Assembly: GCA_036376135.1 (NCBI GenBank)
Contig: DASVAW010000019.1
Location: 1-64,000, forward strand
Length of the DNA: 64,000 nucleotides
Reading direction: 5' to 3'
Source of the DNA: Candidatus Polarisedimenticolaceae bacterium
Lineage (GTDB): Bacteria > Acidobacteriota > Polarisedimenticolia > Polarisedimenticolales > DASRJG01
The position numbers were made by a program, and so were the translations under genes. Below are positions 16,717 to 25,317 of this stretch, piece after piece; position 1 is the first letter of the stretch, and each line of letters begins with the position of its first letter. The notes under the pieces are model-generated. The model was not told the DNA's origin. It saw only the letters and a program-made list of their open reading frames with translations, and did not search any database.

Positions 16717-18144
16717 ATGAACCCCTCGGTCCGGAAGGTCCTTCTCCTCAACCCCCCCGGGGACCGGCTCTACATCCGGGACCAGTTCTGCTCGCACGTG
16801 TCGAAGGGCACGTATTACTGGCAACCGCTCGACCTGCTGATGATCTCCGCGCGGCTCCACGCCGCGGGGTACGAGCTCGCGGTCGTCGACGCGATCGCCG
16901 AGCGGCTCGCCGCGGAAGAGGCGCTGCGCCGCGTGGAGGCGTTCGCCCCCGACGCCATCGTGTTCCTGACGGGGAGCGACTCCTTCCTCGACGACATCCG
17001 CTTCGTGGAGGAAGCGAAGCGACGCGGCGTGCGGCTCGCGGTCGCGATCGGCGACGTCGTCCGCGAGAAGGGCGAGCGGCTGCTCGTGCAGCACCCCGCG
17101 ATGGACGCGTGCATGACGGACTTCGTCACGCACGGGCTCGAAGCGTTCCTGCAGGGGCGAGCCGACGAGGCGGCGAACATGATCGTGCGCGACGCGGACG
17201 GCACGGTGCGCAAGATCGCGGGCGCCAAGGTGCCTCGGACCTTCACGATCCCCACGCCGCCCTACGCGCTGTTCCCCCTCGACCGCTACCGGATGCCGTA
17301 CAACCGGTACCACCCGTACGCGACGATCATCACCTCGACCTGGTGCCCCTACGGTTGCAGCTACTGTCCGTTCTCGCGCACGCCCTATCGGATGCGCGAG
17401 CCGGAGGACGTGCTCCGCAACCTCGAGGACGTCCGCGCGATGGGGATCCGGCAACTCCACATCGCCGACTGGACCTTCGCGGTCAACAAGGCGCAGGCCA
17501 AGACGATCGTCCAGGGGATGATCGCGCGGGAGTTCGGATTCACGTGGTCGTGCCTGAGCCGCGTCGACCTCATGGACCGCGAGCTCATGGACCTGATGAA
17601 ACGCGCGGGATGCGACCTGATCGAGTTCGGCGTCGAGTCGGGGAACCAGCCGATGCTCGATCGCTACGACAAGGGGACGACCGTCGAGGAGATCCGGCGC
17701 GCGTTCGGGTGGGCCCGCGAGCTCGACATCCCGACCCTCGCCACGTTCGTCCTGGGCCTCCCGGGCGAGACCCGCGAGACGTTGCAGCAGACCCTCGACC
17801 TCGCTCTGGAGATCGAGCCGACGTTCTGCTCGTTCAACGCGGCGAGTCCGCGCATGGGGACCGAGCTCCGCCACGACATGCTCGAGCAGGGGCTGATCCA
17901 GGACTCCGACGACGCGGTGCTCGACTCGTCGCGGTCGCTCCCGGTCTTCTCCACGGAGACGCTGTCCGCGGAGGAGGTCCAGCGCTTCCGCCAGCGGGCG
18001 ATCCGCTCGTTCTACCTGCGCCCCTCGTACCTCGCGCGCCGCGTCAAGCGGCTCGGGTCGTGGGTCGAGCTGCAGAACCATCTCGGCAACGGCGTCTCGC
18101 TGATCTGGCAGACGCTGCAGTCCGCGAGGGCACGTCGGACCTGA
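16717..18144 (+). CDS. B12-binding-type radical SAM protein
   Basis: A 475-residue enzyme of the cobalamin-binding radical SAM class (BchE/hopanoid-methylase-like architecture). N-terminal Rossmann-like part: VLLLNPPGDRLY and LMISARLHAAGYELAVVDA; the usual DxHxxG corrinoid motif is not evident, so cobalamin binding is unsure. The radical SAM domain has CPYGCSYC (CxxxCxxC) near residue 210, then IADWTFAVNK and LIEFGVESGNQPML. The C-terminal helical region resembles that of family members. It is the first gene of an eight-gene glycosyltransferase operon. Possible roles include methylating or rearranging a sugar or lipid; the substrate is not visible. Confidence 0.86.
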   Translation: MNPSVRKVLLLNPPGDRLYIRDQFCSHVSKGTYYWQPLDLLMISARLHAAGYELAVVDAIAERLAAEEALRRVEAFAPDAIVFLTGSDSFLDDIRFVEEAKRRGVRLAVAIGDVVREKGERLLVQHPAMDACMTDFVTHGLEAFLQGRADEAANMIVRDADGTVRKIAGAKVPRTFTIPTPPYALFPLDRYRMPYNRYHPYATIITSTWCPYGCSYCPFSRTPYRMREPEDVLRNLEDVRAMGIRQLHIADWTFAVNKAQAKTIVQGMIAREFGFTWSCLSRVDLMDRELMDLMKRAGCDLIEFGVESGNQPMLDRYDKGTTVEEIRRAFGWARELDIPTLATFVLGLPGETRETLQQTLDLALEIEPTFCSFNAASPRMGTELRHDMLEQGLIQDSDDAVLDSSRSLPVFSTETLSAEEVQRFRQRAIRSFYLRPSYLARRVKRLGSWVELQNHLGNGVSLIWQTLQSARARRT

Positions 18145-19382
18145 GCGAGACACGTCACGTCAACCGCTCCGTCCCGGCGCTCGCCGCCATGGCGGCACTG
18201 GCTGCACTGGCGCTGCTCGTCGTCCGGTCGTGGCGGATCGACTATCCGTATTCGATCGACTTCCAGACCTACTGGCTCGCGGGACATCGCCTCGCCGCCG
18301 GGGAGGCGGATCGCCTGTTCGACGCCGGCGGCGGACCGGCCTCGGGGATCCCGCTCGAGCTCGCCGCGCACGAGTTCAAGAACCTCCCGATCGTCGCCGT
18401 CCCGTTCGCCCCGCTCGCGTCGCTCCCCTACCTCGAGGCGAAGCGGGTCTTCTGGTGGATCGGCCTCGCCGCCCTCGTCGCGGGAGGGACGCTCTCGGGG
18501 CTCGGCGGGCTCTCCCCCCGGTTCGGGAGCCCCGCCACCCGGGTGAGCGTCGGGATCGCGGTGACGGCGCTGCTGTCCCCGGCCCACTCCGCGCTCCGCC
18601 ACGGGCAGACGACCCCGCTCGTGATGCTGGCGCTGGCCGCCTGGCTGTACGGGCGCGATCGCCGCCCCGCGTGGGCGGGGGGGGCCCTGGGCCTCGCGTG
18701 CCTCGTGAAGTTCCCGCCCCTGGCACTGCTGGCCCTCGACGCGGTGCGCGCCCGGCTGAAGGCGACCGCGGCCGCGGTCGCGACGATCCTGGTCGCGGTC
18801 ACCCTGTCGGTCGTCGCATTCGGCGTCCCGCTGCACCGCGCCTACCTCGCCCACATCGGAGGGAACGCGGGCACGGTGATGACCGGGCACAACAACCAGT
18901 CGATCGTCGCGATCCTCGCCCGACTGGTCGTCCCGGTCCCCGTGCTGGACTGGACCCCGCGTCCACTCCCCGACGGGATCGGCGCGGGGGCGGTGATCGT
19001 GACGCTGCTCCTGTTCGCGCTCGCCGCGCGGACGATCCTCCAGGCCGGTCGCACCCCGCCGGACGAGCTCCTCGAGGTCCCGCTGGTCGCCTCGCTGGGC
19101 ATCGTCGCCCTCCCCGTCGCGTGGGACCACTACGTGCTCCTCGCGGGGCCGGCGATCCTGGCGCTGCTCGGCGGCCTCCACGCGAAGGGGCTGCTCCTTC
19201 GGCCGCGATTCCGGCTCGCCTTCGCGGCGACCTTCGTCGTGCTGGCCCTCCCCACACCCACCGCGTGGCTCGACGGCTCGGAGCCGGCCGGCTTCCTGCG
19301 GGCGCTCGCCCTCTCCGGGGACGGGCTCGCCCTCCTCGGGGTCTTCGGCACGGCGATCGTCGCCTCGCGGGTGCGCCGGTGA
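18141..19382 (+). CDS. GT87-like (DUF2029) membrane mannosyltransferase family protein
   Basis: Multi-spanning GT-C protein of the GT87/DUF2029 type. The family pattern is clear: SIDFQTYWLAGHRLAAGE, FKNLPIVAVPFAPLASLPY, ALRHGQTTPLVMLALAAWL and GLACLVKFPPLALLALDA. Such enzymes use polyprenyl-phosphate mannose in actinobacteria. The start is unusual. The only canonical start nearby is ATG 18189, which would cut the first transmembrane helix (VPALAAMAALAALALLVV). A CTG at 18141 forms a four-base CTGA overlap with the preceding stop and restores the helix, so I place the start there. GAGGG lies 10 bases upstream of the CTG. Confidence 0.8.
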   Translation: MSETRHVNRSVPALAAMAALAALALLVVRSWRIDYPYSIDFQTYWLAGHRLAAGEADRLFDAGGGPASGIPLELAAHEFKNLPIVAVPFAPLASLPYLEAKRVFWWIGLAALVAGGTLSGLGGLSPRFGSPATRVSVGIAVTALLSPAHSALRHGQTTPLVMLALAAWLYGRDRRPAWAGGALGLACLVKFPPLALLALDAVRARLKATAAAVATILVAVTLSVVAFGVPLHRAYLAHIGGNAGTVMTGHNNQSIVAILARLVVPVPVLDWTPRPLPDGIGAGAVIVTLLLFALAARTILQAGRTPPDELLEVPLVASLGIVALPVAWDHYVLLAGPAILALLGGLHAKGLLLRPRFRLAFAATFVVLALPTPTAWLDGSEPAGFLRALALSGDGLALLGVFGTAIVASRVRR

Positions 19383-21013
19383 GGTGGGCGCTCGCGCTCA
19401 ACGCGACGATCGTCCTTTGCTCGGTCGCGGCACCGGTCGAGGGCGTACCGGGCCCGCTGCGGATGCTCGCCGCGGGACTGCTCGTGCTCGTCCTCCCCGG
19501 ACTCGGCTGGCTGGGCGCCTTCCGCCGCATCGTCCTCGACCCGACGCGGCTGGCCCTCGCGACCGTCGGGATCTCCGCGGCGAGCAGCGTGCTCGGCTTC
19601 GTCCTGCTCGTCGGCACCGCCCGGCCGCCCTCGCCGGGCGGGCTCCTGCTCTGGACGCTGCTCGTGGCCAACGCGGGACTGTGGTCGGTGCGGGGCCCCG
19701 GCCGCTTCGACGACCGCGCGCGATGGCGCGACCTCGCGATCGTCGCCGGGGCGGCCTTCTCGATCTTCTCGCTCGCGGCGCTCCACCTGGTGCCGCCCCT
19801 CGAGGACCACGACATGGAGGTCCGAGGGACGGCGTGGGGTCTCGCGACCGAGCTGAAGCCCTACTTCCAGACGAACCGCGAGGTCTACCTCCCGCTCGCC
19901 CATCCGGTCCTCCTCCACGGCTTCGTGGCGCAGTCGCTCGCGTGGACCGGCGAGATCGAGACGACTCGCGGGTCGTACGAGGCGGCCAAGCGCGCGGAAG
20001 CGGCCCGAGGGTCCGGCGCCCCGTTCGACGGGATGGCCGCGTGGCGCGCGGACTACGAAGCGATGGTGCGGCGTCCCGCGCTCGCCGGGACGCGCGCCCC
20101 GGGCGTCCTCCTCGCCGCGCTCGCCGCGGCGCTCCTGTTCGACCTCGTGGCGCGGCTGGGCGCGTCCGTCCCCGCCGCGTGGGGGGCGGTCGCCTGCTGG
20201 CTGACCTTCCCCGAGACGATCGTCCGCTCCTCGTACGCCGGCTACTTCGCCCCGGCGGTCTTCGCGATGGCCGTCGCCGCGGGGTCGTTCGGCCCGCGGG
20301 ACGAAGACGACGCGCGCCGGCCGATCCGCCAGTACGGCCCGGCTGCGGCCGCGGGGTTCCTGTGCGCGTGGCTCGACCACAAGACGATCGTCTTCGCGGG
20401 CGCGGTGACCGCGTGGTTCGCGTGGCGCTTCGTCGCGACGCGCAGGCTCGACCTTCGCGCCGCGGGGTTGTTCGCCGGGTTCTCGGCGGGAACGCTCGCC
20501 TGGTGGGCGTACGGCCTCTCCGTCGACGTGCACGCGTTCGTGCAGGACCACCTGCGGATGCACTTCGCGCACCGGCTGCTCCTCGACGATCTGCGCCTGT
20601 TTCCAGGCGGCCAGCGGTACTCCCCCTCGATGCTCGAGTTGTGGGGCCAGTTCTCGTCGCACACCGGGTGGCTGTTCCTCCCGGTCGCGATCGTCGCGGC
20701 GTTCCTGTGGCTGCGCCCGCGCGGAGACGACGGGGACGCGCGTCGCACCGTGCTCGCCGTCTGGGCGCTCGGCCACCTCATCGCCTTCACGCTCACCGAC
20801 TGGCGGCAGACCAAGCACCTCATGAACGGCCTGCTGCCGCTGGTTGCGGCCGCCTTCGTCGCGATCTCCGAAACGCGGCACGTCGCCGTCCGCCGCGCGG
20901 CGGTCGGCGCGCTCGTGCTCGCGTTCCTCTGGAACGTGGCCACGGACGTGCGCCTTTTCCGCGACTTCGGCTCGCTCGTCATCCTCGGGGCGAGCGACGT
21001 GGATGGCTGGTGA
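19379..21013 (+). CDS. Multi-spanning membrane protein, probable GT-C glycosyltransferase
   Basis: A 544-residue membrane protein with about ten hydrophobic segments. After three or four helices comes the acidic loop LEDHDMEVRGTAW (residues 141-153), the placement of the GT-C catalytic acid. A long soluble loop (about 170-225) precedes further helices. No named family is recognised with certainty. GTG start in a GTGA overlap with the GT87-like gene and GTGA overlap with the next GT2, so it is made together with them. It could also be a polymerase- or ligase-like protein. Confidence 0.7.
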   Translation: MRWALALNATIVLCSVAAPVEGVPGPLRMLAAGLLVLVLPGLGWLGAFRRIVLDPTRLALATVGISAASSVLGFVLLVGTARPPSPGGLLLWTLLVANAGLWSVRGPGRFDDRARWRDLAIVAGAAFSIFSLAALHLVPPLEDHDMEVRGTAWGLATELKPYFQTNREVYLPLAHPVLLHGFVAQSLAWTGEIETTRGSYEAAKRAEAARGSGAPFDGMAAWRADYEAMVRRPALAGTRAPGVLLAALAAALLFDLVARLGASVPAAWGAVACWLTFPETIVRSSYAGYFAPAVFAMAVAAGSFGPRDEDDARRPIRQYGPAAAAGFLCAWLDHKTIVFAGAVTAWFAWRFVATRRLDLRAAGLFAGFSAGTLAWWAYGLSVDVHAFVQDHLRMHFAHRLLLDDLRLFPGGQRYSPSMLELWGQFSSHTGWLFLPVAIVAAFLWLRPRGDDGDARRTVLAVWALGHLIAFTLTDWRQTKHLMNGLLPLVAAAFVAISETRHVAVRRAAVGALVLAFLWNVATDVRLFRDFGSLVILGASDVDGW

Positions 21014-21921
21014 ACGGCGCCCCGCGGTTCTCCGTCCTCGTCCCGACGCGGGGCCGCCCCGACCTCGCCGCGGCGTGCGTGGCCTCGGTCCTCGCGCAGG
21101 ACCACCCGTCGTTCGAGCTCGTGCTCTCCGACCAGTCCGACGACGACCGGACCTTCGCGGCGGCGACCGCGGCGGCGGCGGGGAACCCCCGCCTGACGAT
21201 CGTCCGGGCTCCCGGACGCGGGCGGAGCCGCGCGCTCAACGCCGGCCTTCCCGCCTGTCGCGGCGCGTGGATCGTGATGACCGACGACGACTGCGAGCCG
21301 GAGCCGGGATGGCTCCTCGCCCTCGACCGCGAGGCCGCGCGGGCCCCCGAGCGCGCGGCCATCGTCGGCCGGGTGGTTCCGGGTCCGGTCGAGCCGGGGA
21401 AAGCGGATCCGCCGGCGACCCTCGACGAGCCCGAACCCCGCGACTGGCGAGGCCGCGTCGACCGGGACCTCGTTTACCCGAACTTCGCGATCCCGCGCGC
21501 GGCCTTCGCCGAGCTCGGCCGGTTCGACGTCCGCCTCGGCGTCGGGACTCCCATCCCGGGGGGCGAGGACAACGACTTCGGCTATCGCCTGCTCCGCTCG
21601 GGGTACGCGCTCCTCTACCGCCCAGGCCCCACCGTCGTCCATCGTGCCTGGCGCAGCCACGAGGAGCGTCTCGCCCTCAAGCGGGCCTACGGGGTCGGCC
21701 AGGGGGGCTTCTACGCGAAGCACCTCGCCCGCGGCGATGCTTTCGTGGCATGGCGGCTCGCCCGCGATCTCTTCCGGAACGCCCGGGCGGCCGGCGGCGC
21801 GGCGATCCGGGGAAACCGGACGGGCGCGCGCGGGCATCTCGCGTATCTTTCGGGGTTGGGGACGGGTCTCTGGCGCATGGGGATCCTGCTCGCCCGCAGG
21901 GCGCCGGCGGAGGACCGTTGA
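21010..21921 (+). CDS. Family 2 glycosyltransferase (DDDC/GGED type)
   Basis: A 303-residue GT2 enzyme. SVLVPTRGRPDLAAACVASV opens the fold, LVLSDQSDDDRTF follows, VMTDDDCEPEPGWLLAL carries the DxD-type motif and IPGGEDNDFGYRLLRSGY the catalytic-base motif. The C-terminal 80 residues are basic and helical. Both ends overlap their neighbours by four bases (GTGA, TTGA). The next gene encodes a second enzyme with the same TDDDC/GGED style motifs, suggesting an old tandem duplication. Confidence 0.88.
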   Translation: MNGAPRFSVLVPTRGRPDLAAACVASVLAQDHPSFELVLSDQSDDDRTFAAATAAAAGNPRLTIVRAPGRGRSRALNAGLPACRGAWIVMTDDDCEPEPGWLLALDREAARAPERAAIVGRVVPGPVEPGKADPPATLDEPEPRDWRGRVDRDLVYPNFAIPRAAFAELGRFDVRLGVGTPIPGGEDNDFGYRLLRSGYALLYRPGPTVVHRAWRSHEERLALKRAYGVGQGGFYAKHLARGDAFVAWRLARDLFRNARAAGGAAIRGNRTGARGHLAYLSGLGTGLWRMGILLARRAPAEDR

Positions 21922-23078
21922 GGGGACCGGGAGGAGCGGTCGCGGAGATCGACCTGGCGGCGGACGATCCGCTTCCCGAAGTCCTCGTGTACGCGCCCCT
22001 CGCCTACGTGCTCGTCCGCGACGCGGGCCGGCCGGTCGCGCGCCTGGTCCTCGAAGGGGACACGCCGCGCGACCGCGCGACCCTGTTCGCCCGGGCGCGC
22101 GAGGTCGCGAGCGTGCTTCCCGCGCCGCACGCCGGCGGGGTCGTCGTCGAGCCGGGGGCCGTCAGCGTGATCGTCGCGACGCGCGATCGGCCGCACGACC
22201 TCGAGGCGTGCCTCCTCGCGCTCTCGCAGCTCGCGCCCGGCCCCGGCGAGGTCGTCGTCGCCGACTCGGCCTCGGCCGCCCCGGCCCTCGTCGCGATGAC
22301 GGCGCGCAAGTACGGCGCCCGCTACGTGCGCTGCCGCCGTCCGGGGCTGTCGATCGCCCGGAACACGGGAGCCCGCGCGGCGCGCAGCGCGATCCTCGCG
22401 TTCCTCGACGACGACTGCCGCGTCGAGGCGGGCTGGCTGCGCGCGTTGTGCGAGGGGTTCGGGGCCGACGGCGGCGACGTCGTCACCGGCCAGCTCCTTC
22501 CCTCCGAGCTGGAGACCGAGGCGCAGCAGCTGTTCCTCCACTACAGCCACATGGACCGTCGCGGCTTCGTGCCCCGCCGGTTCACGCGCGACAGCCGCGA
22601 GTCGAAGCACTGGCCGATCGACGCGTGGCGGATGGGCAGCGGCGGGAACCTCGCGGTCCGGTCCGACGCGTACTGGCAGCTCGGCGGGTTCCGCGCCGAC
22701 CTCGGGCTCGGGACCCCCGCCCTCGGCGGCGAGGATCTGTTCTTCCTCTGGTCGGTCGTGGTCGACGGCGGCACCGTCGTGTACCGCCCCGACGCCCTCG
22801 CCTGGCACCGGCATCACCGGGACGCGGCGGCGCTCGAGCGCGTGATGTTCGGGTACGGCTGCGGCCACTCGGCGTTCATCGCCGCCGCGCGCTCCGCAGG
22901 CGCGGCGAGAGGTCGCGTGGCGCTCTACCGCGCCTCGTTCTGGTACGACCGCTTCAAGCGGCTCGGGCGCTCGCTCGCCCGTCGCTGGCCCGTGCCCGCC
23001 CACCTCGTCCTTCGCGAGATGGCGGGGTCCCTCGCGGGACGCCACCGCTTCCGGCGCGCGCATCGCGAGGTCGCATGA
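21918..23078 (+). CDS. Family 2 glycosyltransferase with extra N-terminal domain
   Basis: A 386-residue protein read from a TTG start that forms a TTGA overlap with the upstream gene. About 85 residues (EIDLAADDPLPEVLVYAPLA, then VLVRDAGRPVARLVLEG) precede the GT2 domain. The latter has SVIVATRDRPHDLEACLLAL, VVADSASAAPAL, LAFLDDDCRVEAGWLRAL and ALGGEDLFFLWSVVVDGG. The N-terminal part resembles the leader domain of some mycofactocin- and polysaccharide-type GT2 enzymes, but I cannot name it. Likely acts on a lipid-linked glycan. Confidence 0.85.
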   Translation: MRGPGGAVAEIDLAADDPLPEVLVYAPLAYVLVRDAGRPVARLVLEGDTPRDRATLFARAREVASVLPAPHAGGVVVEPGAVSVIVATRDRPHDLEACLLALSQLAPGPGEVVVADSASAAPALVAMTARKYGARYVRCRRPGLSIARNTGARAARSAILAFLDDDCRVEAGWLRALCEGFGADGGDVVTGQLLPSELETEAQQLFLHYSHMDRRGFVPRRFTRDSRESKHWPIDAWRMGSGGNLAVRSDAYWQLGGFRADLGLGTPALGGEDLFFLWSVVVDGGTVVYRPDALAWHRHHRDAAALERVMFGYGCGHSAFIAAARSAGAARGRVALYRASFWYDRFKRLGRSLARRWPVPAHLVLREMAGSLAGRHRFRRAHREVA

Positions 23079-23854
23079 GCGGCATCCCGGTGCTGATGTA
23101 CCACTGGGTCAACGACGATCTGGGGAACCACCTCCGCCTGTACGGCGTCGCCCCGGGGGCCTTCGCATCGCAGATGCGCTCGCTCTCGTCGCGCGGTCGC
23201 CGCGCGGGGACGCTCGACGATCTGCTCGCGCACGTCCGCGGGTCGACGCCCGCCCCCGACGGGACGATCGTCCTGACCTTCGACGACGGCTACCGCGACA
23301 ACGTCGAGAACGCCGGCCCGGTCCTCGAGGCGCTCGGCTGGACGGCGACGATCTTCGTCGTCACCGACCGGGCGGGAGGGGTCAACGCCTGGGACGCGCG
23401 CTACGGCGACACGCCGAGACCGATCCTCTCCTGGGACGAGATGCGCGCGCTCGACGGGAAGGTCTTCCGATTCGAGCCGCACTCGCGCACGCACCGCCCG
23501 CTCCCGACCCTCGACGACGCGCAGGCGGCGGACGAGATCGGGGGATCCAAGCGCCGCCTCGAAGACGAGCTCGGCAGGGCTTCGCGGGTCTTCTCGTACC
23601 CGCACGGCGAGTTCAGCCGGCGCGTCGAGGGGTACGTGCGCGCGGCGGGGTTCGAGGCGGCGGTCACCGACCTCCAGGGCCTCAACACCGCCGGGACCGA
23701 CCCGCTGCGCCTGAAGCGCACGATGATCACCTCGCGCGATGTCGCCGCGACCTACTTCATCAAGTCGTCGACCGGGTACGGCGTCGCGGGGATGTGGGAC
23801 GAAGGCCTCCGCCGGCTCGCCGGCCGTCCCCCGCGCTGGGAGCGGGCGCGGTGA
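23075..23854 (+). CDS. Polysaccharide deacetylase family protein (NodB fold, CE4)
   Basis: A 259-residue metal-dependent carbohydrate deacetylase-like protein. Motif 1 TFDDGYRDNVENAG (D70, D71) and motif 2 HSRTHRPLP (HxxxH) supply the metal triad. FSYPHGEFS is motif 3-like. The opening IPVLMYHWVNDD is typical of the family. No signal peptide is present, so it may act in the cytoplasm on lipid-linked N-acetylated sugars. Coupled by ATGA and GTGA overlaps within the 16717-26288 operon. Confidence 0.88.
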   Translation: MSGIPVLMYHWVNDDLGNHLRLYGVAPGAFASQMRSLSSRGRRAGTLDDLLAHVRGSTPAPDGTIVLTFDDGYRDNVENAGPVLEALGWTATIFVVTDRAGGVNAWDARYGDTPRPILSWDEMRALDGKVFRFEPHSRTHRPLPTLDDAQAADEIGGSKRRLEDELGRASRVFSYPHGEFSRRVEGYVRAAGFEAAVTDLQGLNTAGTDPLRLKRTMITSRDVAATYFIKSSTGYGVAGMWDEGLRRLAGRPPRWERAR

Positions 23855-25317
23855 CGCAGGCCCCGTCCCGCGCCGAACAACTCGCCGCCTGGGCCTCGCT
23901 CGCCGTCCTCGCCGCCTTCTACGTGAAAACGCTCGGGGTGCCTTCGTTCTGGCTCGACGAGGCGTGGGAGGCGAACTACTACGCGGGATACGAGCCGGAG
24001 CCCTGGTACAACCGCCCGATGGCGCTGATGGCGGCGCAGCGGGCGATCGCGACGATCGCCGGGCCTTCGGAGCTGGCGCTTCGCGCGCTCCCGTGCCTGG
24101 CGGCGCTCGCCGCGGTCGCGCTCCTGTGGAGGCTCGCGCGGCGACGCCTGGGAGCGACCGAGGCCTGGATCGGCGCGGCGGCGCTGGCCCTGGCTCCTCC
24201 ATTCGTGCTGCTCGCGCATCAGCTGAAGCACTACCCCTTCGACGCCCTCGCGACGGTGGCGTTGTGGACGGCGCTCGACGCCTGGCGCCAGCGGCGCAGC
24301 GCCTGGAGCGCGGCCGCCTTCGCGGCGACGGGATGCGTCGCGTTCGGCTTCTCGTTCACCGCGCCCTTCGCGATCGCGGGATGCGCCGTCGCGGCGCTCG
24401 CGGCCTCGCGCGCGGATCGGAGGGGCCTCGGCACCTTCGCGACGGCGTGCGCCGCGACGGCGGCGGTCTTCGCGGCGGTCTACCTCGCGTTCCACGCCGC
24501 CGACGCCTCGAATCCCAACACCGTGGACTGGTTCGAGGGGGCCTACCCTCCGTCGGGGGGGATCGTCGCGTGGGTGCGCTGGGCCCTGGCGCAGACCGTG
24601 GAGATCGCCAAGCTCCACACCGGCGCCCCGTCGGGACTCGCGCTGGCCGCCGTCGCGGGCGCGGGGCTTCTCGCCGCGCGCGCGGACGGCCGCTGGATCT
24701 TCGTCGCGGCCGGCGGCGCCCTCGCGGCGGCCCTCGCGGCGGGCACGTTGCGGATGTACCCGTACGGCGCGGCGCGGACGACCCTCTGGATCGCCCCTGC
24801 GATCGCCCTCACCGTCGGCTGCGCCTTCGGGACCTTCGTCGGCGACGGGCGCGCTCGCGCGGCCCGGGCGCTCGTCGCGGCGGCCTTCGCCTATCTGGCC
24901 TTCTACCCGGCGCTCCGCGACCTGGGCCCGTACCTCTCGACGGGATGGAAGAAGGAACACCTTCGGCCGTTCGTCGAGACGATCGCGCGCGAGCGTCGCG
25001 CCGGCGAGGCGATCTACGTCTACGAGGACGCCCTGTCCGCGTTCCGCTTCTACTGGCGCCGGCTCGGGCGCGAGGGCGTCGATCCCGATCTCGCGATCGC
25101 GCCGCGCAGCCGTCTCGACCTCGCGCGGCACCGCGTCGCCGTCGACGCCCTCGCGGAGCGCTACGATCGCGTCTGGGGGGTGTACACGCACGTGAGCCGC
25201 GAGGAGATGGACGCGATTCGCGCGGCGCTCGCGGCGCGATACGAGCGGGTCCGCGGGGGCGAGGACGGAGACGCACGCTGGGACCTGTGGGTCCGGCGCG
25301 CCGGCGCGGCTCCGTGA
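23851..25317 (+). CDS. Multi-spanning GT-C type glycosyltransferase
   Basis: A 488-residue membrane protein with the GT39/GT83-like pattern: SFWLDEAWEANYYAGYEPEP (residues 32-51) holds the DE catalytic motif in the first loop, then PMALMAAQRAIATIAG. About ten hydrophobic helices follow, with a C-terminal soluble region containing IYVYEDALSAFRFYWRRLG. GTG start in a GTGA overlap. Probably uses a polyprenyl-phosphate sugar on the periplasmic face. Confidence 0.8.
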   Translation: MTQAPSRAEQLAAWASLAVLAAFYVKTLGVPSFWLDEAWEANYYAGYEPEPWYNRPMALMAAQRAIATIAGPSELALRALPCLAALAAVALLWRLARRRLGATEAWIGAAALALAPPFVLLAHQLKHYPFDALATVALWTALDAWRQRRSAWSAAAFAATGCVAFGFSFTAPFAIAGCAVAALAASRADRRGLGTFATACAATAAVFAAVYLAFHAADASNPNTVDWFEGAYPPSGGIVAWVRWALAQTVEIAKLHTGAPSGLALAAVAGAGLLAARADGRWIFVAAGGALAAALAAGTLRMYPYGAARTTLWIAPAIALTVGCAFGTFVGDGRARAARALVAAAFAYLAFYPALRDLGPYLSTGWKKEHLRPFVETIARERRAGEAIYVYEDALSAFRFYWRRLGREGVDPDLAIAPRSRLDLARHRVAVDALAERYDRVWGVYTHVSREEMDAIRAALAARYERVRGGEDGDARWDLWVRRAGAAP

